Shown here in pieces: positions 1 to 39,245 of a DNA stretch of 64,000 bases. Both the position numbers and the translations under genes were made by a program. The DNA is from Engraulis encrasicolus (Eukaryota; Chordata; Actinopteri; Clupeiformes; Engraulidae). The notes under the pieces were generated by a model, which was given only the letters and a program-made list of their open reading frames with translations, was not told where the DNA came from and did no database searches. The stretch is taken from positions 19,549,528 to 19,613,527 of the forward strand of contig NC_085880.1 of assembly GCF_034702125.1 (NCBI RefSeq), written 5' to 3'. Numbering within the stretch: the first letter of the stretch is position 1; each line of letters opens with the position of its first letter.

Positions 1-8480
<8,480 letters not shown>

Positions 8481-9095
8481 AGCCGCTAGAGCCCACTAGA
8501 GGGCGCTAATCAGGCAAATATAGTAAGTCCCAGGCCTTCAAGGCACTATTGACAGCTTTTTACCCCCGACATGTGATGTTTTTTTTTAATCAATAATAAC
8601 AGAATGTTGCCATACTTTTGGTTATAAACAGTGCCATGTTTTACAGTGTCACACTTATATTTGCATCCATAGTCCGTAGTGTTTTGTATGAACTTTTTCA
8701 ATTCCATCTGGATCCTGATGATCCTTGAATACAACAGGTATCTCCCAAAGAACCCTTCCCACTTCCCATCATTCCCACACATAGGCTACACAGGCGTTTG
8801 AATCCCAGCATGCTTCAGCCAGGCAATGGTGAAGCTCATTAAAACCCAGGGATGAGTAGGCTAGTGGTGGCGATCACTGTCAGCTCGCTCCAATTGTGTC
8901 AACGCCAGTCTTAGGGCAGAGTGGGCTGGTAGAGTGACGCCTTTGTCCCCAACCCGCCACTACAGCCACCCCCACCCAGCCTCCTCCGTCGCCCCACTCC
9001 CTCCACTCACTCCACTCCACTTCCCCCGCCCTGACACACAGAGTACTCTTTGTTGGTTTGCAAAGGGTGACAATAAAAGCGGGCCACATGAAAAG
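8481..9095 (+). other. clhc1: Probable clhc1 3'UTR
   Basis: The first AATAAA after the stop is at 9072-9077. The stretch has no other gene. The extent is inferred from that signal only. Confidence 0.4.
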
Positions 9096-9527
9096 GAATA
9101 GAGTCCCCGTTCAGTTGACACAGTTGACAAACATCACCCATATTTGATAAACAGGGACTGCAGGGTCTACTCTTCATTCCTGGGACGGTTGTGAGGCTTG
9201 ACTGCTGACAACTGTGTCACTCGTCACCACAACCACCTGCCATCTCAATGTGAACGCTTTTCCGCCTGTGCCACTAGAAAACCCTATACTGCTTAGTTTG
9301 CATTCGTATGGCAGTTAGGCCACACAAGATAAGATGTGGAGGGTGTCGTATCTATAGGGCCTTTCAAGGGTACCGAACGCATCTGGTCATATTCCCAGAC
9401 CCGACGGAAAACGGCAAGTTCCTCCCTCCCAGTGAAACGTGTTACTTAGTTTTGTGTCAGCAGCAATGCTTTTGACTTTTTCTGCCTTGGAGCAGTTTCA
9501 GATATGTTTATTAGCCAAAGCATTATT

Positions 9528-9531
<4 letters not shown>

Positions 9532-9566
<35 letters not shown>

Positions 9567-9582
9567 CGCTCGCTCGCACGCA

Positions 9583-9673
<91 letters not shown>

Positions 9674-9690
9674 ACACACACACACACAGT
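9532..9690. repeat. (CT)n + (CA)n compound microsatellite
   Basis: CT units 9532-9562, a short cgctcgct bridge, then about 50 CA units. Confidence 0.95.
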
Positions 9691-9935
9691 GTACGTACAT
9701 ACATACACTCGTACCTAATGCACAAATGCATAAAACACATAATTGTAAAGAGAGAGCATGAGTGTGCTCTTTAAGCTCCTGCGCACCCTCCCCCTTGTGC
9801 CTGTCCTGTCCACCACCCCCCTGCCGCTGCCTCCCCCCATGCCTGTCCTGTCCTGTACACCACCCCCCTGCTGCTCCCTGCCTCCACTCCTGTCCTGTCC
9901 ACATTGACCTCTTGCAGGGCTGGACTGGCCATCTG

Positions 9936-10115
9936 GCATAGTGGGCATTTCCCAGTGGGCCCTGCACTCTCGTGGGCCCCTATTTTCAGAAATGTAAATT
10001 TTTTTATTTTTTTTTTACATTTCTGAAAATAGGGGCCCACAATGGTGCGGGGCCCACTGTTATTTCAGTTCTGCCCTGCTGATTATGAGGGGCCCCTTTA
10101 AGGCTTAAGTGCCCC
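9936..10115. mobile_element. Foldback MITE-like element
   Basis: gtgggcccctattttcagaa (from 9972) pairs with ttctgaaaataggggcccac (10021-10040) around a T-rich centre. gggccc-rich ends surround it. Similar gggccc-rich elements occur at 14750, 16430, 40325 and 42400. Confidence 0.6.
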
Positions 10116-10279
10116 AGCCCTATTCCTTTCCTCCTGTTCTGTCCACCACCCCCCTGCTGCTGCCTGCCTCCCCCCCGTGCCTGTCCTGTCCATATTGATC
10201 TCCTGCAGTCTCAGGGAGTGTTTGCTGGCCTACCGATGAGCCAGCATGACGCAGCTTTCCTCCGAGCACAGCCAGCACC

Positions 10280-10364
10280 GTAGCACACTCCCTCCCTCCT
10301 TCCTTCTGTCGCTCCCTCCTTCCGTCTCTCTCTCCCTCTCTCTCTCCCTCGCTTGCTCCCTTCT

Positions 10365-10410
<46 letters not shown>

Positions 10411-10765
10411 CCCCTCTCTCCTTCGCTCGCTCCCTCCCTCCTTTCTGTCCCTTTCCTGACAACCAGCCTCCTCGCTGAGCCTTCCTCTCTCCCTGCCTGC
10501 CTGTCTGCCTCCCTCCCTGCCTACCTGCCTGCCTGTCTCCCTGCCTGTCTGCCTCCCTCCCTGCCTCCCTGTCTGTCTGTCTGCCTGTCTGTCTGCCTTT
10601 CTGCCTTGCTCCCTGCCTGCCTGTCTCCTTGCCTGCCTGCCTGCCTTTCTGCCTGCCTGCTTGTGTGCCTGCCTGCCTGTCTATCTGCCTCCCCCCCTGT
10701 CTCCCTGCCTGCCCTCCCTGTCTCCCTGCCTGTCTGCCTGCCTGTCTCCTTGCCTGCCCGCCAGG
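10280..10765. repeat. CT-rich then (CCTG/CTGT)n low-complexity tract
   Basis: CT and CCCT repeats to about 10470, then cctgcctgtctg tetramers to 10765. The long open frames on both strands here are Leu/Pro/Cys or Arg/Gln repeats caused by composition, not genes. Confidence 0.9.
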
Positions 10766-11220
10766 ATACAGGGTTTCGTTGCCTCTCACGTTCCCCTCTT
10801 CACTCGCACTCTCATTTTCAAACACAGGCATTTTAAATGAATTAGTTAGTTCCCTTCTTCTATTCGCCTTGTGTCTCATTGATGGTACTCTCGTCTAAAG
10901 CACTACTCTATCTCTTTACTATGATGTAAACGCCAGACAGAGACTGGGGGGGAATCCTACAGTTATGGACGTCGTCATGATAAAAAGGAAACCCTGCCGT
11001 TCAGATTTGGTGGGTTGAGAGTATAATTAACTGCGACAAACCCTACTGTTTGACCTGACATGGTTCCTTCGCAAGTGGAACAGCAAGCATGGGCATTTCC
11101 AAAGATTAGGCACAACTCGCCCTGCCCCCACCCCCACCCGCTCCATCACCGGCTAAACGAGAGCCAGAGCTCTTCTCCCCCTCTCTCCCGGTGTGTGTCT
11201 GTGTCTATGTGGAAACTGAT

Positions 11221-11222
<2 letters not shown>

Positions 11223-11265
<43 letters not shown>

Positions 11266-11330
11266 CGCACAGACTGATCAGAGTATGTGTGTGTGTGCGT
11301 GTGCGCGTGTGTGTGTGGGTGTGTGTCCTC
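11223..11330. repeat. (GT)n with GC interruptions
   Basis: GT repeats around a short gcgcgcgc block at about 11258-11268, a potential Z-DNA sequence. Confidence 0.9.
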
Positions 11331-12150
11331 AGCTGAGCTTCACTGCGCTGTGTTGCGTCCACAGTCGCGTCTCCCCCTCTCCTCTCGCCTAAAGTGGCAC
11401 AGCCGGCCTAGCTATGCGCTCCAGGGCTTCTGCCCGCGTCCGTCCGCGTCCCAATGATGTGAACTGACATGACCGTCTAGCAGACAGGGGCCACGGGACA
11501 GTGCCCAGCGCAGTGCCATTGTGTCAGGCACTCTCTGCTCTCGCTCTCTCTCAGTCCGACACCCACCACACTGAGCGTTGACTCACTTCCAGCTCCATTG
11601 TTTGTGGAGTGTTTGTCGAGGTTTTCCTGTGTAAACGGGCCCTGGTATGGCGCTTGCTTTGCTTGCGACCCTGGCGCTTGGTGTTCATCCAGCCACCGCA
11701 AGTATGCAGTTACCTCATGGCTGCCAGCAAGCGAGTTAGTGTGTGAGTCAACATCAGACAGTCATGGGCTGGCTAGTGAGTGATGAAAGCTTTTGGTAAC
11801 GTTTGGAAGCTGCTTGTGTGTGAGGTCATCTGAAGTGCCACCTGACGTGCGCGTCGTTGCTGTAACTGGATGCAATAGCTGCATGCTATGTCATGTCCCC
11901 ATCCACTGACTAACACAACCTGTGTGAGACATTCATTTTATTCATGCCCCCTGTATTAGATGTCTGTAGGGTTGTGAATACAGTATGGATGGAAAAATAA
12001 AAAGTCCCATTGATTTTTCACAGAGGCCTCCCGGGTGTGTGTTTTGCTGCGAGTGCTTCCGTGCTTTAATAGACTGGTGGAGGCGTGTATGATGGAAACC
12101 CAGCATTTGGTCTTCTGAAAGGTTAGCAAGCAAACTCCCATCTTGTAAAC

Positions 12151-12467
12151 CAGGGGTGGGGAACCTATGTCTCGGCGACCGTTTACGGCCCTTGAGGCTG
12201 CCTTATCCGCCCCCCCCCGACATAATTTTAATGCCGTGCAGTTTCACATGAATTATGACATGTTTTGTAAAGAAATCTTAGAAATTTCATTTGCAATACA
12301 ATTAAATTATATTTCAGGGGACCTAGTGAAGGTGGGGTCTGTTGTAAAGGTGGCCGTTTAATGCATATATATCAATATAGGCCTAAAGTGCAGGGAGAAA
12401 TCCTGGTTTGTGTTCGTAGTACAGCCCTTGGAGGACTTAATCAAATAAAAACGGTTCCCCACCCCTG
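12151..12467. mobile_element. hAT-like MITE (same family as 982-1307)
   Basis: Ends caggggtggggaacc and ggttccccacccctg are inverted repeats. Flanks ttgtaaac and ctgtaaac form a 7/8-matching 8-bp target duplication. Confidence 0.82.
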
Positions 12468-13327
12468 CTGTAAACACTAAAAAGTTAATACACACAAAGC
12501 AAACACAGGAAAGGGTCAGTTACTGAGGGGTCAAGACGTGCATCTGGTAGGTGTGTCTAAACAGCTTCCTTTTCCTGGCTGCTATAGTGAGCTATGTGCA
12601 TGCCTCCAAAGGGGTGGGGGCTGTTGTTGTGAAAACTCTGTTTGCCGTGTGTATATATATATAGTACGTACGTGCACATTGTCTGTTTTATCAGTGCACT
12701 CACCATAAACATGTCACAGGATTAGAGGGAGACCAACAGAAGCAAATACAGCATGGCTACAATTAGAGGAGTCAGAATGATTCATCAGTTTTTATTATTT
12801 GCCAGAGATTGTTTTCCCAAGCAGGGGTTAGGGGTGAGTTATTTGTAAATGTGCTGCTGAAGTATACTGTGCAGAAATAGGAAACGCTTCTGTTTTGATT
12901 ATTTTTTTTTTCGTAACAAAATGAAACCCTCCGTGGTGTTGTTCCTGTCTGTTTCCCCTAAGGCATTATTAAATACATAAGACTTTCTATTTTAGGTAAC
13001 ATTACAGAAACGTACCAAAACTGGAATATGAAAATAGGGAACTTGCCTTGCCCTTTGGAAGACCCCAAACACGTTGTTCATCTCAATCCCTTCTTTGCAA
13101 CTTATTTATCTAGACTCAGGCTCATACAAATGTGTGAAAGTAATGCTAGGACACTATCCCCCAAAACTGAGTCAGGCTCTGTGCTTGCTTCGGTGTCTGT
13201 GGTCTGAATAATGTCCCTAATGGTAATCTAGTCATGATAACAAACTAATGGGGAATCGCATGCGCTCATTGCCCACATTCCTGGGGCCAGGAAGTAGCAG
13301 AGGGTGTGAGAACAACAAGTTCCAATT

Positions 13328-13342
13328 GTGTGTGTGTGTGAG

Positions 13343-13414
<72 letters not shown>
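13328..13414. repeat. (GT)n microsatellite
   Basis: About 40 GT units, one gag interruption near its start. Confidence 0.95.
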
Positions 13415-13416
<2 letters not shown>

Positions 13417-13625
13417 TACGGTTGTGGGATGTGTGCAGCTAGAAGCGCTCACATGCAACAGGGTCAGAGAACAAAACAACTCTTGATTTGTGAGATGCCA
13501 AGTTCATTTACAAGAAGGCCATAGAATGAGCCATAATAATGTGAAATGCTTATTTAGACCCAGTGCATTTGGTCTCATTTCACCCTCATCTAGTTTCACA
13601 TGATGCAGCATTGTTCCTAAACCTA

Positions 13626-13790
13626 CAATTACATTACATTGCATTTGGCAGACACTTTATAACCAAAGCCACTTACAAACGAGGACATAATCATAGACAA
13701 CATCACTAGTGGATAAAAAGAGCACAGGAAAAATACAGAACGACAATATAGGTAGGACAGAAATGAAGGTGCACGTGCAAGTTTCTTATT
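13626..13790 (-). mobile_element. L2 LINE 3' end fragment, minus orientation
   Basis: tttggcagacactttataac at 13643 and the following caaagccactta are the reverse complement of the L2 terminal segment (compare 58385-58420), preceded by attacattacatt, its terminal repeat. Confidence 0.75.
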
Positions 13791-14749
13791 GTACATATTA
13801 GCTGGGCCTAAAGCAATGTGAAGTAAAAGCAGGCAAATGAAAGTTTTTAATGATAGTTAGTGATAGTTAGTTAGTGATAGTTAGTGATAGTTTTTAATTA
13901 ATTAAGTTACAAATGAGTTGCCTTCTCTTTGTTGGGTGTGTAGTTTGTAGTCACTGTAATGTTTAGTAGACTGCAGTTTCCTTCTTTTTGTCTGTTTAGT
14001 CTCTGCCAAGTAGTTCACTTCATATTTCACTGTGTGCACATACACTACTGTGTCTCTGCTCATGATGTATCTATATCCTATAAAGGCTCCATTTGGATTC
14101 TCCATCTGGCTCCTGGCCCACTCAGTGCAGCAAGTACTGTAGAGACAATCCTGCCTGCATTGCAATATGGGGCACACAGATCTTAAAGCAGCCTACATGG
14201 ATTAGGCCCACTTAGCACTAGCATGCCCCTATCTCGCCCGCCTGCATCAAGGATACCACTATATATACTGTATACTGTACACACTACTTGCCTGCAGAGG
14301 GACATTATACACACACATGTGTGTAAGCATAGCCATGTAAACACATGGGCATATGAATACACACTCTACCATGCATACAGTAGCATATATATAGAGTGTA
14401 CATATACACAGTGCAGCACACACAAATCCTTCATTTCTCTCAGTCCCAGACCCAGCCTCTTCTGCATCCTGATATGAGAATGTGGATAGATCAGTTTTAC
14501 ATCCCTCTCCTGAAAAGCCCCGTTTGACTGGAAAGTGTTTTTCTAAACGCATGAATCCATCTTCATTAATAATTCATGGTATGCTTTATTAAGAGGGATC
14601 ATTTGCTGCCGGCTTAAATTGCCCAAGCACTTAATATACACACAGTTTGGATTCATAGATGTACACTACTTATTCATAAATATTTCACCAATTAGATCCC
14701 TTTGATCCATTAATCCACTTGATCACTGAAGCTGAGAAAAGAACCAGGG

Positions 14750-14902
14750 GAGTAAAGTGTCACCTAGTCACCAGGGCCCCATGTGGTATACAAAGGGGCC
14801 CACACACAGTCCGATTTATGTACCGTAGATATATGGCTGCGGTGGGTGGGGGGGGGGGTGCTGATTGTACACAGGGCCCACAATTTGCAGCTACGCCCCT
14901 GA
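14750..14902. repeat. gggccc-rich interspersed repeat, copy 1
   Basis: Shares gtcaccag, gccccatgt, ggcccacacacagtc, a G run and ctacgcccctg with 16425-16575. No clear target duplication was found. Confidence 0.6.
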
Positions 14903-15655
14903 ACAGAACAGATAAGACAAGGCGATCACAGGCTCACTTGCTTGCTTGTGTGACATTTCTTGGAGGACCCCGTGCGTCTGTCCGTCCGTCCGTCCGTCTG
15001 CCCGGTTGGAGATGTGAAACTGAGCTCCGGCCTGCCTGCCACGGGTCCACTTCAGCTGTCTCATCAATAAAACAATGCGGCAGCAGCGGTGGCGGCAGCG
15101 TGGTGTTGAGTGAAGGAGGATGGGAGGTGCAATAGGACACCCTCTCCGCCAAAGCCACGTGGCTCGCTCGCTTGGCCCCCAAAACGCTCTCTGACATTTT
15201 TTTGCCAATCAAAACTTGACATTCAACGCGCACTCGCCAAGATTTACACATCCGATTGGTCCTCCTCATAAACCAGGAGATGTCTTTACAATCTGGGCTG
15301 AATGATTTGTAACATGAACCAACATAAACAAATGGTCCCCAACAACACTGATGCCTGCGTACTTCTTGCACAACACACAACACACTTTGCAGCCGGTCGC
15401 CACATCAGCCTCATTGGCCCACAGTCAGTGGAGCTGTGTTATTATTTATGTATCCGTGACTAAGCACATGGTCAGTCCAGGAAAGTTGCAAACGAGTCCA
15501 GCAAGTGGCTATGTTTATCTCTCTACTCCAGCTTGGGAATAAAATAAGCTAATCTCCATTTTGATCACATCTCATTTTGGTCCACTGTGGATTTTCCATG
15601 TTAAGACCGGCCGGGCCAGGCGGTGTGGGCGCTCCAGACACATAGAGTGCTGGGG

Positions 15656-15658
<3 letters not shown>

Positions 15659-15713
<55 letters not shown>

Positions 15714-15760
15714 GGGGAGGAAAAAGGGAGAGACAGACAGAATGAGAGGGAGAGTGCTGG

Positions 15761-15796
<36 letters not shown>
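15659..15796. repeat. Two (GA)n blocks
   Basis: 15659-15710 and 15764-15796, separated by a purine-rich bridge. Confidence 0.93.
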
Positions 15797-15800
<4 letters not shown>

Positions 15801-16039
15801 GATGAGAGAGTGATAGCAGCTGTGCTGAGTCACAGGCACCATTGCAGCCCCTCTGCTGTGCTCCCTCATCCCCCCAAATTCACAGAGCACTTAGTCACAA
15901 TCCATGCGATCATTCAGAGCCGTACCGTACTACTGTACACTAGGTCACCAGTCCGCCCTCCACTCGGGTGCCTGTCCTGCTGCATTATATCACTGTTCCT
16001 GTCACTGGGCAATAAAGCTCCAGCAGCGCGGTGGGTCGC

Positions 16040-16305
16040 CCCCAGTGCCACTCAGGGGATGAGGATGGGTGCAGGGGAGGGGAGCGGAGGGGTGCAGAGA
16101 GGTGCGTTGGGTGTCTGGGTGGGGACAGAGGAGGGGTGCGTGCCATGCCGTACTGTGCTGTGGGTGTTTGGTTGGGAGCAGGGGAGGGGTGCGGTGGGTG
16201 TTTTGATGGGGACAGGGGAGGGGTGCCGTGCAGTGGATGTCTGGATGGGGGCAGGGGATGGGTGCCGTGCAGTGCAGTGCGGTGGGTGTTTAGGTGGGCG
16301 ACCGG
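16040..16305. repeat. G-rich minisatellite
   Basis: Degenerate units of about 30-45 bp (gtgtttgg-tgggagcaggggaggggtgc pattern) repeat about five times. The G-rich strand has many GGGG runs and could form quadruplexes. Confidence 0.75.
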
Positions 16306-16424
16306 GCGAGAGAGACTGGTTGCTCTCAAGCAGCTGCTAGCTGAGGAGAGAAGTAAAGGGTCTTGTGTTTAACAGCAGTGGAAGAAGTACACTCCCTAGT
16401 CCTTACCCCTGGGGTGTCGTTCAG

Positions 16425-16575
16425 GGGGGTGAAGTGTGACTGAGTCACCAGAGCCCCATGTATATGGGGGGCCCACACACAGTCTGATTTCTGAAGATCT
16501 ATAGCTGGGGGGGGGGGGTTTGCTCCATTGGAGCTGACTGTACATAGGGCCCAAACGTTGCTGCTACGCCCCTGC
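16425..16575. repeat. gggccc-rich interspersed repeat, copy 2
   Basis: Related to 14750-14902 over the whole length, including the internal G run. Confidence 0.6.
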
Positions 16576-16600
16576 CTTACCCCTGCCGGTGTTCTAAATC

Positions 16601-16601
16601 A

Positions 16602-16676
<75 letters not shown>
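16601..16676. repeat. (TC)n microsatellite
   Basis: About 37 TC units with one gc interruption. Confidence 0.95.
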
Positions 16677-16678
<2 letters not shown>

Positions 16679-17086
16679 GGCAGACTCACCTATCTCTTTA
16701 CGTACATGTCATAAATTGATGTGATACATATACAGGCAGGAAATCGGAGAGCAAACCCGTTGGTTTCATTAATGTAAAAATGGTCAGGCTCATATGGTGA
16801 TGTGTGAACACTTCAATATAACCTGCGAGCTCCATCTCCCTCCCTAAACCACATTTCTTGCCAGAACGTCAAGCATGTACATTTAAAATGACATTTGTAC
16901 AATTATAGTGAGATGCGTGGCCATTTTAATATGTTTGTTTGGTTTGGACTGACATCACAAACCAAACCGTATTAATAGTTCGGCAATAAAAAATGTTTGG
17001 TCCAGTCTCACGTATGAGGACTGGGAAAAGCCTCCACTTGAGTTGTGGTTGTCACGTGCCTGACTGTGTTGATTTCTCATCAGCCG

Positions 17087-17097
17087 TGTGTGTGTGC

Positions 17098-17165
<68 letters not shown>
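17087..17165. repeat. (GT)n + (GA)n compound microsatellite
   Basis: GT run to about 17130 and a GA run 17136-17165. Confidence 0.92.
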
Positions 17166-17167
<2 letters not shown>

Positions 17168-19698
17168 TTTCTGTCTTTGAATGGCCCTTGAAGAGACCCA
17201 CTTGTCATAGCGGAGAGCTTCAGCAGATGGAGCGGTTGCTTTTTCGGGCCGCTTATCTTAGCCCAGTTTTTTCAGCAGGCCCCATATCTGAGGCTGGCGG
17301 AACCGCATGCCCAGACAACAAGCTGCGCTGCTGCGCAGGGGCTGCAAACTCGACCCGTTAAAGTCGGCCAAAGGAGAGATCCAGGCCAGCGCTCACATTC
17401 CCTCTCAGTTGCAGTCCCCAAACCATGTGTTACGCAGAATGCATGTAGGTCTCGTTTGAGATGCTGCACTACGTATTATACTTCCGGGGTCTTTGTATCT
17501 GTTCACAGATGGTTCAATCTCAAAAATACTACTAAAACAAATATTTCATGGTATTACCTTGCCTGGTATTAGCCATCCGCACACTTACGCTCAATTATCA
17601 TTCCCCTCCCTATACTGTACATTACACACCACCATGATATGGCATAAGACCAGGCTCACCCAGGGTTTACCCTATTATTTGTAAATGGTAAAATGGTGTT
17701 ATGTGTCTTTGTTCACAGGGATCAAGGTTCAGAAATTGACGAATAAAAGGGTGGACCACCATATTGCTAACACCCAGCACCTGGTAGTTGCTGGTAGTCA
17801 TGGTAGATCCATATAATGCTTAGTAATAGAATCTAGTAAGTCTGGTGCTCACTGTCTTGTTATTCCTCTTCATTCACACTCATAGTTCCTTCCGTCTTCT
17901 ACTCTCACTTTTAACCCACTCTCTCACTCCCTTTCTCACCCGTGCTCCTGAAAGTAGATACTGTTGGTTTGTGTAGCTATAGGGTGTTATTGACTGACTG
18001 GGAAATACCTCGACAGCTCTATTTCAGGCTGGTGTCAATGGCTGTTAAAGCCAAGCATGCACAGAACAGTACCTATGGTAGATTAGCAGTCCAAACTCGC
18101 AAAACATCAAAGCTCAATATTGTTTTATTGCTTATCGTGAATTAACATTTACAATTTATATTGCACAATACATTTACACAAAACTGTTGTTGCTGCAATG
18201 CAACATATGTATCACACACATGCGTCATGTTATGACTACATCAAGAATGACTATTGTGCATTTGTATGTCACAGGATTCCTTTAAGACAAACAAACAAAC
18301 AAACGCACAAGTTAATGCATGGGCTACAAGTGGGTGTGAAAGATGGCATGACCAATGAAAAGGCACTTGTTTTTGAAAAATACTTTAACAGTAATTAAAC
18401 ATGTCTTTGAAGCAGTATGACACTGACTACTGTTCTTTGTTTTGCCTTTTTTGTAACTTAATGAGCTCATACTGTGTCTTGAGAGCTGGTGTCTGTCCAA
18501 ATGTGCAAAGAAGTCTGGGCCTCTACTTGCATGATGTGTTCCTGACAGATGTGGCTGTAACTTGAGCAAGGTTGTCGTAGTAACCTAACCACCATGGAAC
18601 AAGGAATTGCCAGTCTAAGCACATTACAATGTCAGACATACATATGGGTGGACGTGGAAGAGTGAAAAGGGTAGACCAAAAGAAAGGGCAATAGTAGGTT
18701 TTTTTAAAAACTGTTAGCAAGTGTACAGTGAACAGGCCAAGATGTACAAATGATTGACTTGTTTTTTTGTGTGCCAATTACCTCAGCTAATTGAAGGGAG
18801 ACAATACCTTGTATCTTATGTGAGTCTTTGATTTGGGGGAAAACCCCCAATGCCATTTGGCTTATCACTTCCAATACAATACCAAAAGCCATTTGCTTCC
18901 TATAAAGGCCATATTACCTGCCATGTTCGTCCTCATTTTTGCCTAACATGTGACCTTTGGCGCACCAATAGTACACGGAAGGCAGATACATTTACATTTA
19001 TTTTTAGAGTTGGCTATGTATAGCATGGAACTCTATGGCGACCACATGACAAACTATGGCAGTGGGCATGGGAGGTACACATGTATCCGAGAGAGGAGAG
19101 GAGGAGGGGTACTTCAAGCCCACTAGTTGCTTTGGGTGGGAGTGGCAGGGTAAGTCCTACTTCGGATAGTGCAGAAGAGTTCCTACAAGAATGGGGGGCT
19201 GGGAGATATTTACTATTGGGGGAACAAATGGTGTTCGTGCAACAGTGGAAACAGGCAAAACTGGCTACTAGTAACAAAGTTAAAGGGTACCCGTTTTGCT
19301 TTTTAAACTCCAGAAAATGATCCACTATCGTGTCACAACGACATCTTGTTCCATTTTCTACCACGTCTTTCGTTGCGACTGGACAACTTGAAAGCGTTGC
19401 CTCCAGTCCAGTCCACACTTTTACCTAAACAAACACAATTCCAGTGTCACCCTGAAAGACAACTACACTAACGTGCTGCAATATTGCATAAGAGCTGTCT
19501 GTACAATGAACTTTGCCTCCTACCTACATAAAGTTATGTCATACCCTGCCCCCATCACCCATACTTACTTCGGAAACCAGGGTTTGAGAAAGGGGAGGGG
19601 ACGACAGGCAAAAAAAACTTACCGTAGGCGGTGGCCAGTTACTCTCTCCTTAAACACATTGGTCACACATGATATCACTCCGTTGTCGTGGTCAGTAA

Positions 19699-19939
19699 TT
19701 GGTCGCGAAATTCTTGCTTGTATTTCAATATTCTGCAGTATTAGCTTCCAACTCGGTCCCTCAGCAGCTACCTCTCAGCTGCTCCGTGGTGCAAGGTGCT
19801 CGTGGCGCACTTCTCTTTTTGTTGGGAGCACAAGTCTTAGCAGACCTACAAAAAGAGAAGTCGGTCGTTCTGTTCTCTGGGATTAGGAGCAGTTAGCCAT
19901 CAACTCGCCATTTGGGAAGTAACGTTCACGTTTTAAGAG
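19699..19939 (+). promoter_or_regulatory. rtn4: Probable 5'UTR / promoter-proximal region of long rtn4
   Basis: Upstream of the ATG at 19940 there is no acceptor-like edge, and a perfect 14-bp inverted repeat (19809-19822 with 19848-19861, loop 25 nt) could fold in the leader. The transcription start is not determinable here. Confidence 0.4.
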
Positions 19940-37544
<17,605 letters not shown>

Positions 37545-39245
37545 AGGTGACATGGCATGCGGAGCGGAGTGGAGTGGAGTAGTGTGGAGTGGAGTGGAGT
37601 GGGGCACGAGGCGCTGCCAGCTGCTCCTGAGACTGTGTGTGTGTGAGATTGGAGGAAGTGTTGGGGGTGTGGCGGGGGATCTGAAGCCCTCCTCATCACT
37701 GTTGTTCTCTCAAGTGTTTTCCACCACGAAGAGATTCCTGACGCCCTGTGGAAAATAAATAAAACAAGCCAGGACTCACTTGGGGGGGTTTTCTTTCCTT
37801 TTTTTTTTTCTTTCTTTTTTTTTCTTTTTTGGTTTTTAACACTAGTTCATCAGTGTAGCCATTTGTAAATGAAACTACATGAAATTCCTTATTTATCAGA
37901 AGACAAAGAAATAAACATGACGCTAGTGTCTGATGAAATCGAGGAAGTCCCTTCTCATTGTCAAAAGGAGTATGTTTCACTTTAAACTGTCCTGGTGGTG
38001 TGTATGAGCCGGTTCATTCTCTCTCTCTCTCTTTGTCTCTCTTTCGCTTTCTCGCTCTCTCTCTTTTTTTGTAGTGTCTCACAATTTAGTGTTTTATCTT
38101 TTCTTTTTTCATCTTTTTTTAAGAGGAAGGGATGAATGGTACCATGATGGCAAGTACTGAGCATTTGTCCATATGCTTTTGGTATGGTTTAGTGATCTTG
38201 TGATTTTTCCTGTTTTCTTGATTGACTGTATAGTGGCCCGACAAGGCCAGACATGCATTATAATAATATATGTCTAGAGACAAACCATATGCTTATCAAA
38301 TTTTGGCTGGCTTTTTATTTTTATTTTTGAGTGCAACTGATTATACAACAAACTTGAGTTTTTGAAGTGCATCACCCAGTCCCGGCTTCTTTTTTTATTG
38401 TTTGTGATGGCTGAGCACGATGTGAGAACGGTGTTTTTGAAGTCCACATTTGTGCATAACGCTATGGCGCGCAACGCGTTCAGGCCTCAGCACCGGCCTG
38501 CGAGTCATGGCACTGTCGAAGGACTTTTGAAGGTCCAGCTTAACTTAACTTAACTCGTCATCCAATTGTCTCTAGTCATATATGCTTTCTTCTCCAAGTG
38601 ACGGCCACGTCTGACACCCGTTTGCCGTAGAGGTTCACACTGCTCTCTGGGGGCCTCTACTAAGAAGCTGCTTCAGGAGTAAAACAGGTTACGTTTACTC
38701 CTGGTCCAGGTTAAATCACCTAATAGAAGAGCCTGGAGTGAGGACTCCAGACTCTTCTTCTATTAGATGATTTACCTCTTAACTTAACGTGGTTTACTCC
38801 TGAACCAGCTTCTTAGTATAGGCCCTAGGTCTTGACTGTGGCTCGTGACTTTAGCCACATCAAGTTGCTTCATACCACACCATGCTTGAGTATCTCTAGA
38901 CGCCCTTTAGACCTTTTGCCAGAAGAAAAAAAAACCCTTGCATTGACTAAGCCATCATTTCATCCCATTGCAGCTGCCTAGTTAAACTCAGAAGGAACAC
39001 GTTTACAGACTGACTTTTAATTTACAATAACTATATATATGCTGTCTATCTGTGGACCCAATATCTAAAAGCTGCAGACTAATGTAAACTTGGAAAATTC
39101 AAAGCATTGTTTGTTATGCAAGTAACGTTATTAATTGTGAATGATTCTTCATACAGTTGTTATGAACTCTAATGAGAATTTGTCTGTGGAATGCATTGTG
39201 AAATGTAAACAAGTATCAATAAAGCTTCTAGAGGAAAGCTTTGTT
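37545..39245 (+). other. rtn4: rtn4 3'UTR (probable)
   Basis: AATAAA signals lie at 37754, 37758, 37910 and 39218. The last, followed by a gcttctagaggaaagctttg end, is the most likely distal site. A (GGAGT)n run at 37563-37602 and a MITE at 38652 lie inside. Confidence 0.55.
38652..38824. mobile_element. MITE inside the rtn4 3'UTR
   Basis: ggcctctactaagaagctgc (38652) pairs with the reverse of gcttcttagtataggcc (to 38824), and caggagtaaa with tttactcctg. On a transcript it would form a long hairpin. Confidence 0.8.

Larger units (their letters stand above)
9096..19698. other. Intergenic region between clhc1 and rtn4
   Basis: No convincing coding exon was found on either strand. Open frames here lie in CT/GT/CCTG low-complexity runs. 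It holds microsatellites, MITEs, an L2 3' fragment and unique AT-rich sequence; the stretches 12.5-13.3, 17.2-18.0 and 18.1-19.0 kb show nothing recognisable. Confidence 0.7.

Noticed and set aside
10211..10898. Frames of 196-222 codons with Leu/Pro/Cys or Arg/Gln repeats
   Set aside because: They lie in CT and CCTG simple repeats, are open on both strands, have no exon edges and no family resemblance.
14719..15383. Frames of 105-149 codons in the intergenic region
   Set aside because: They overlap a dispersed gggccc-type repeat and unique sequence; no splice-site support and no recognisable domain.
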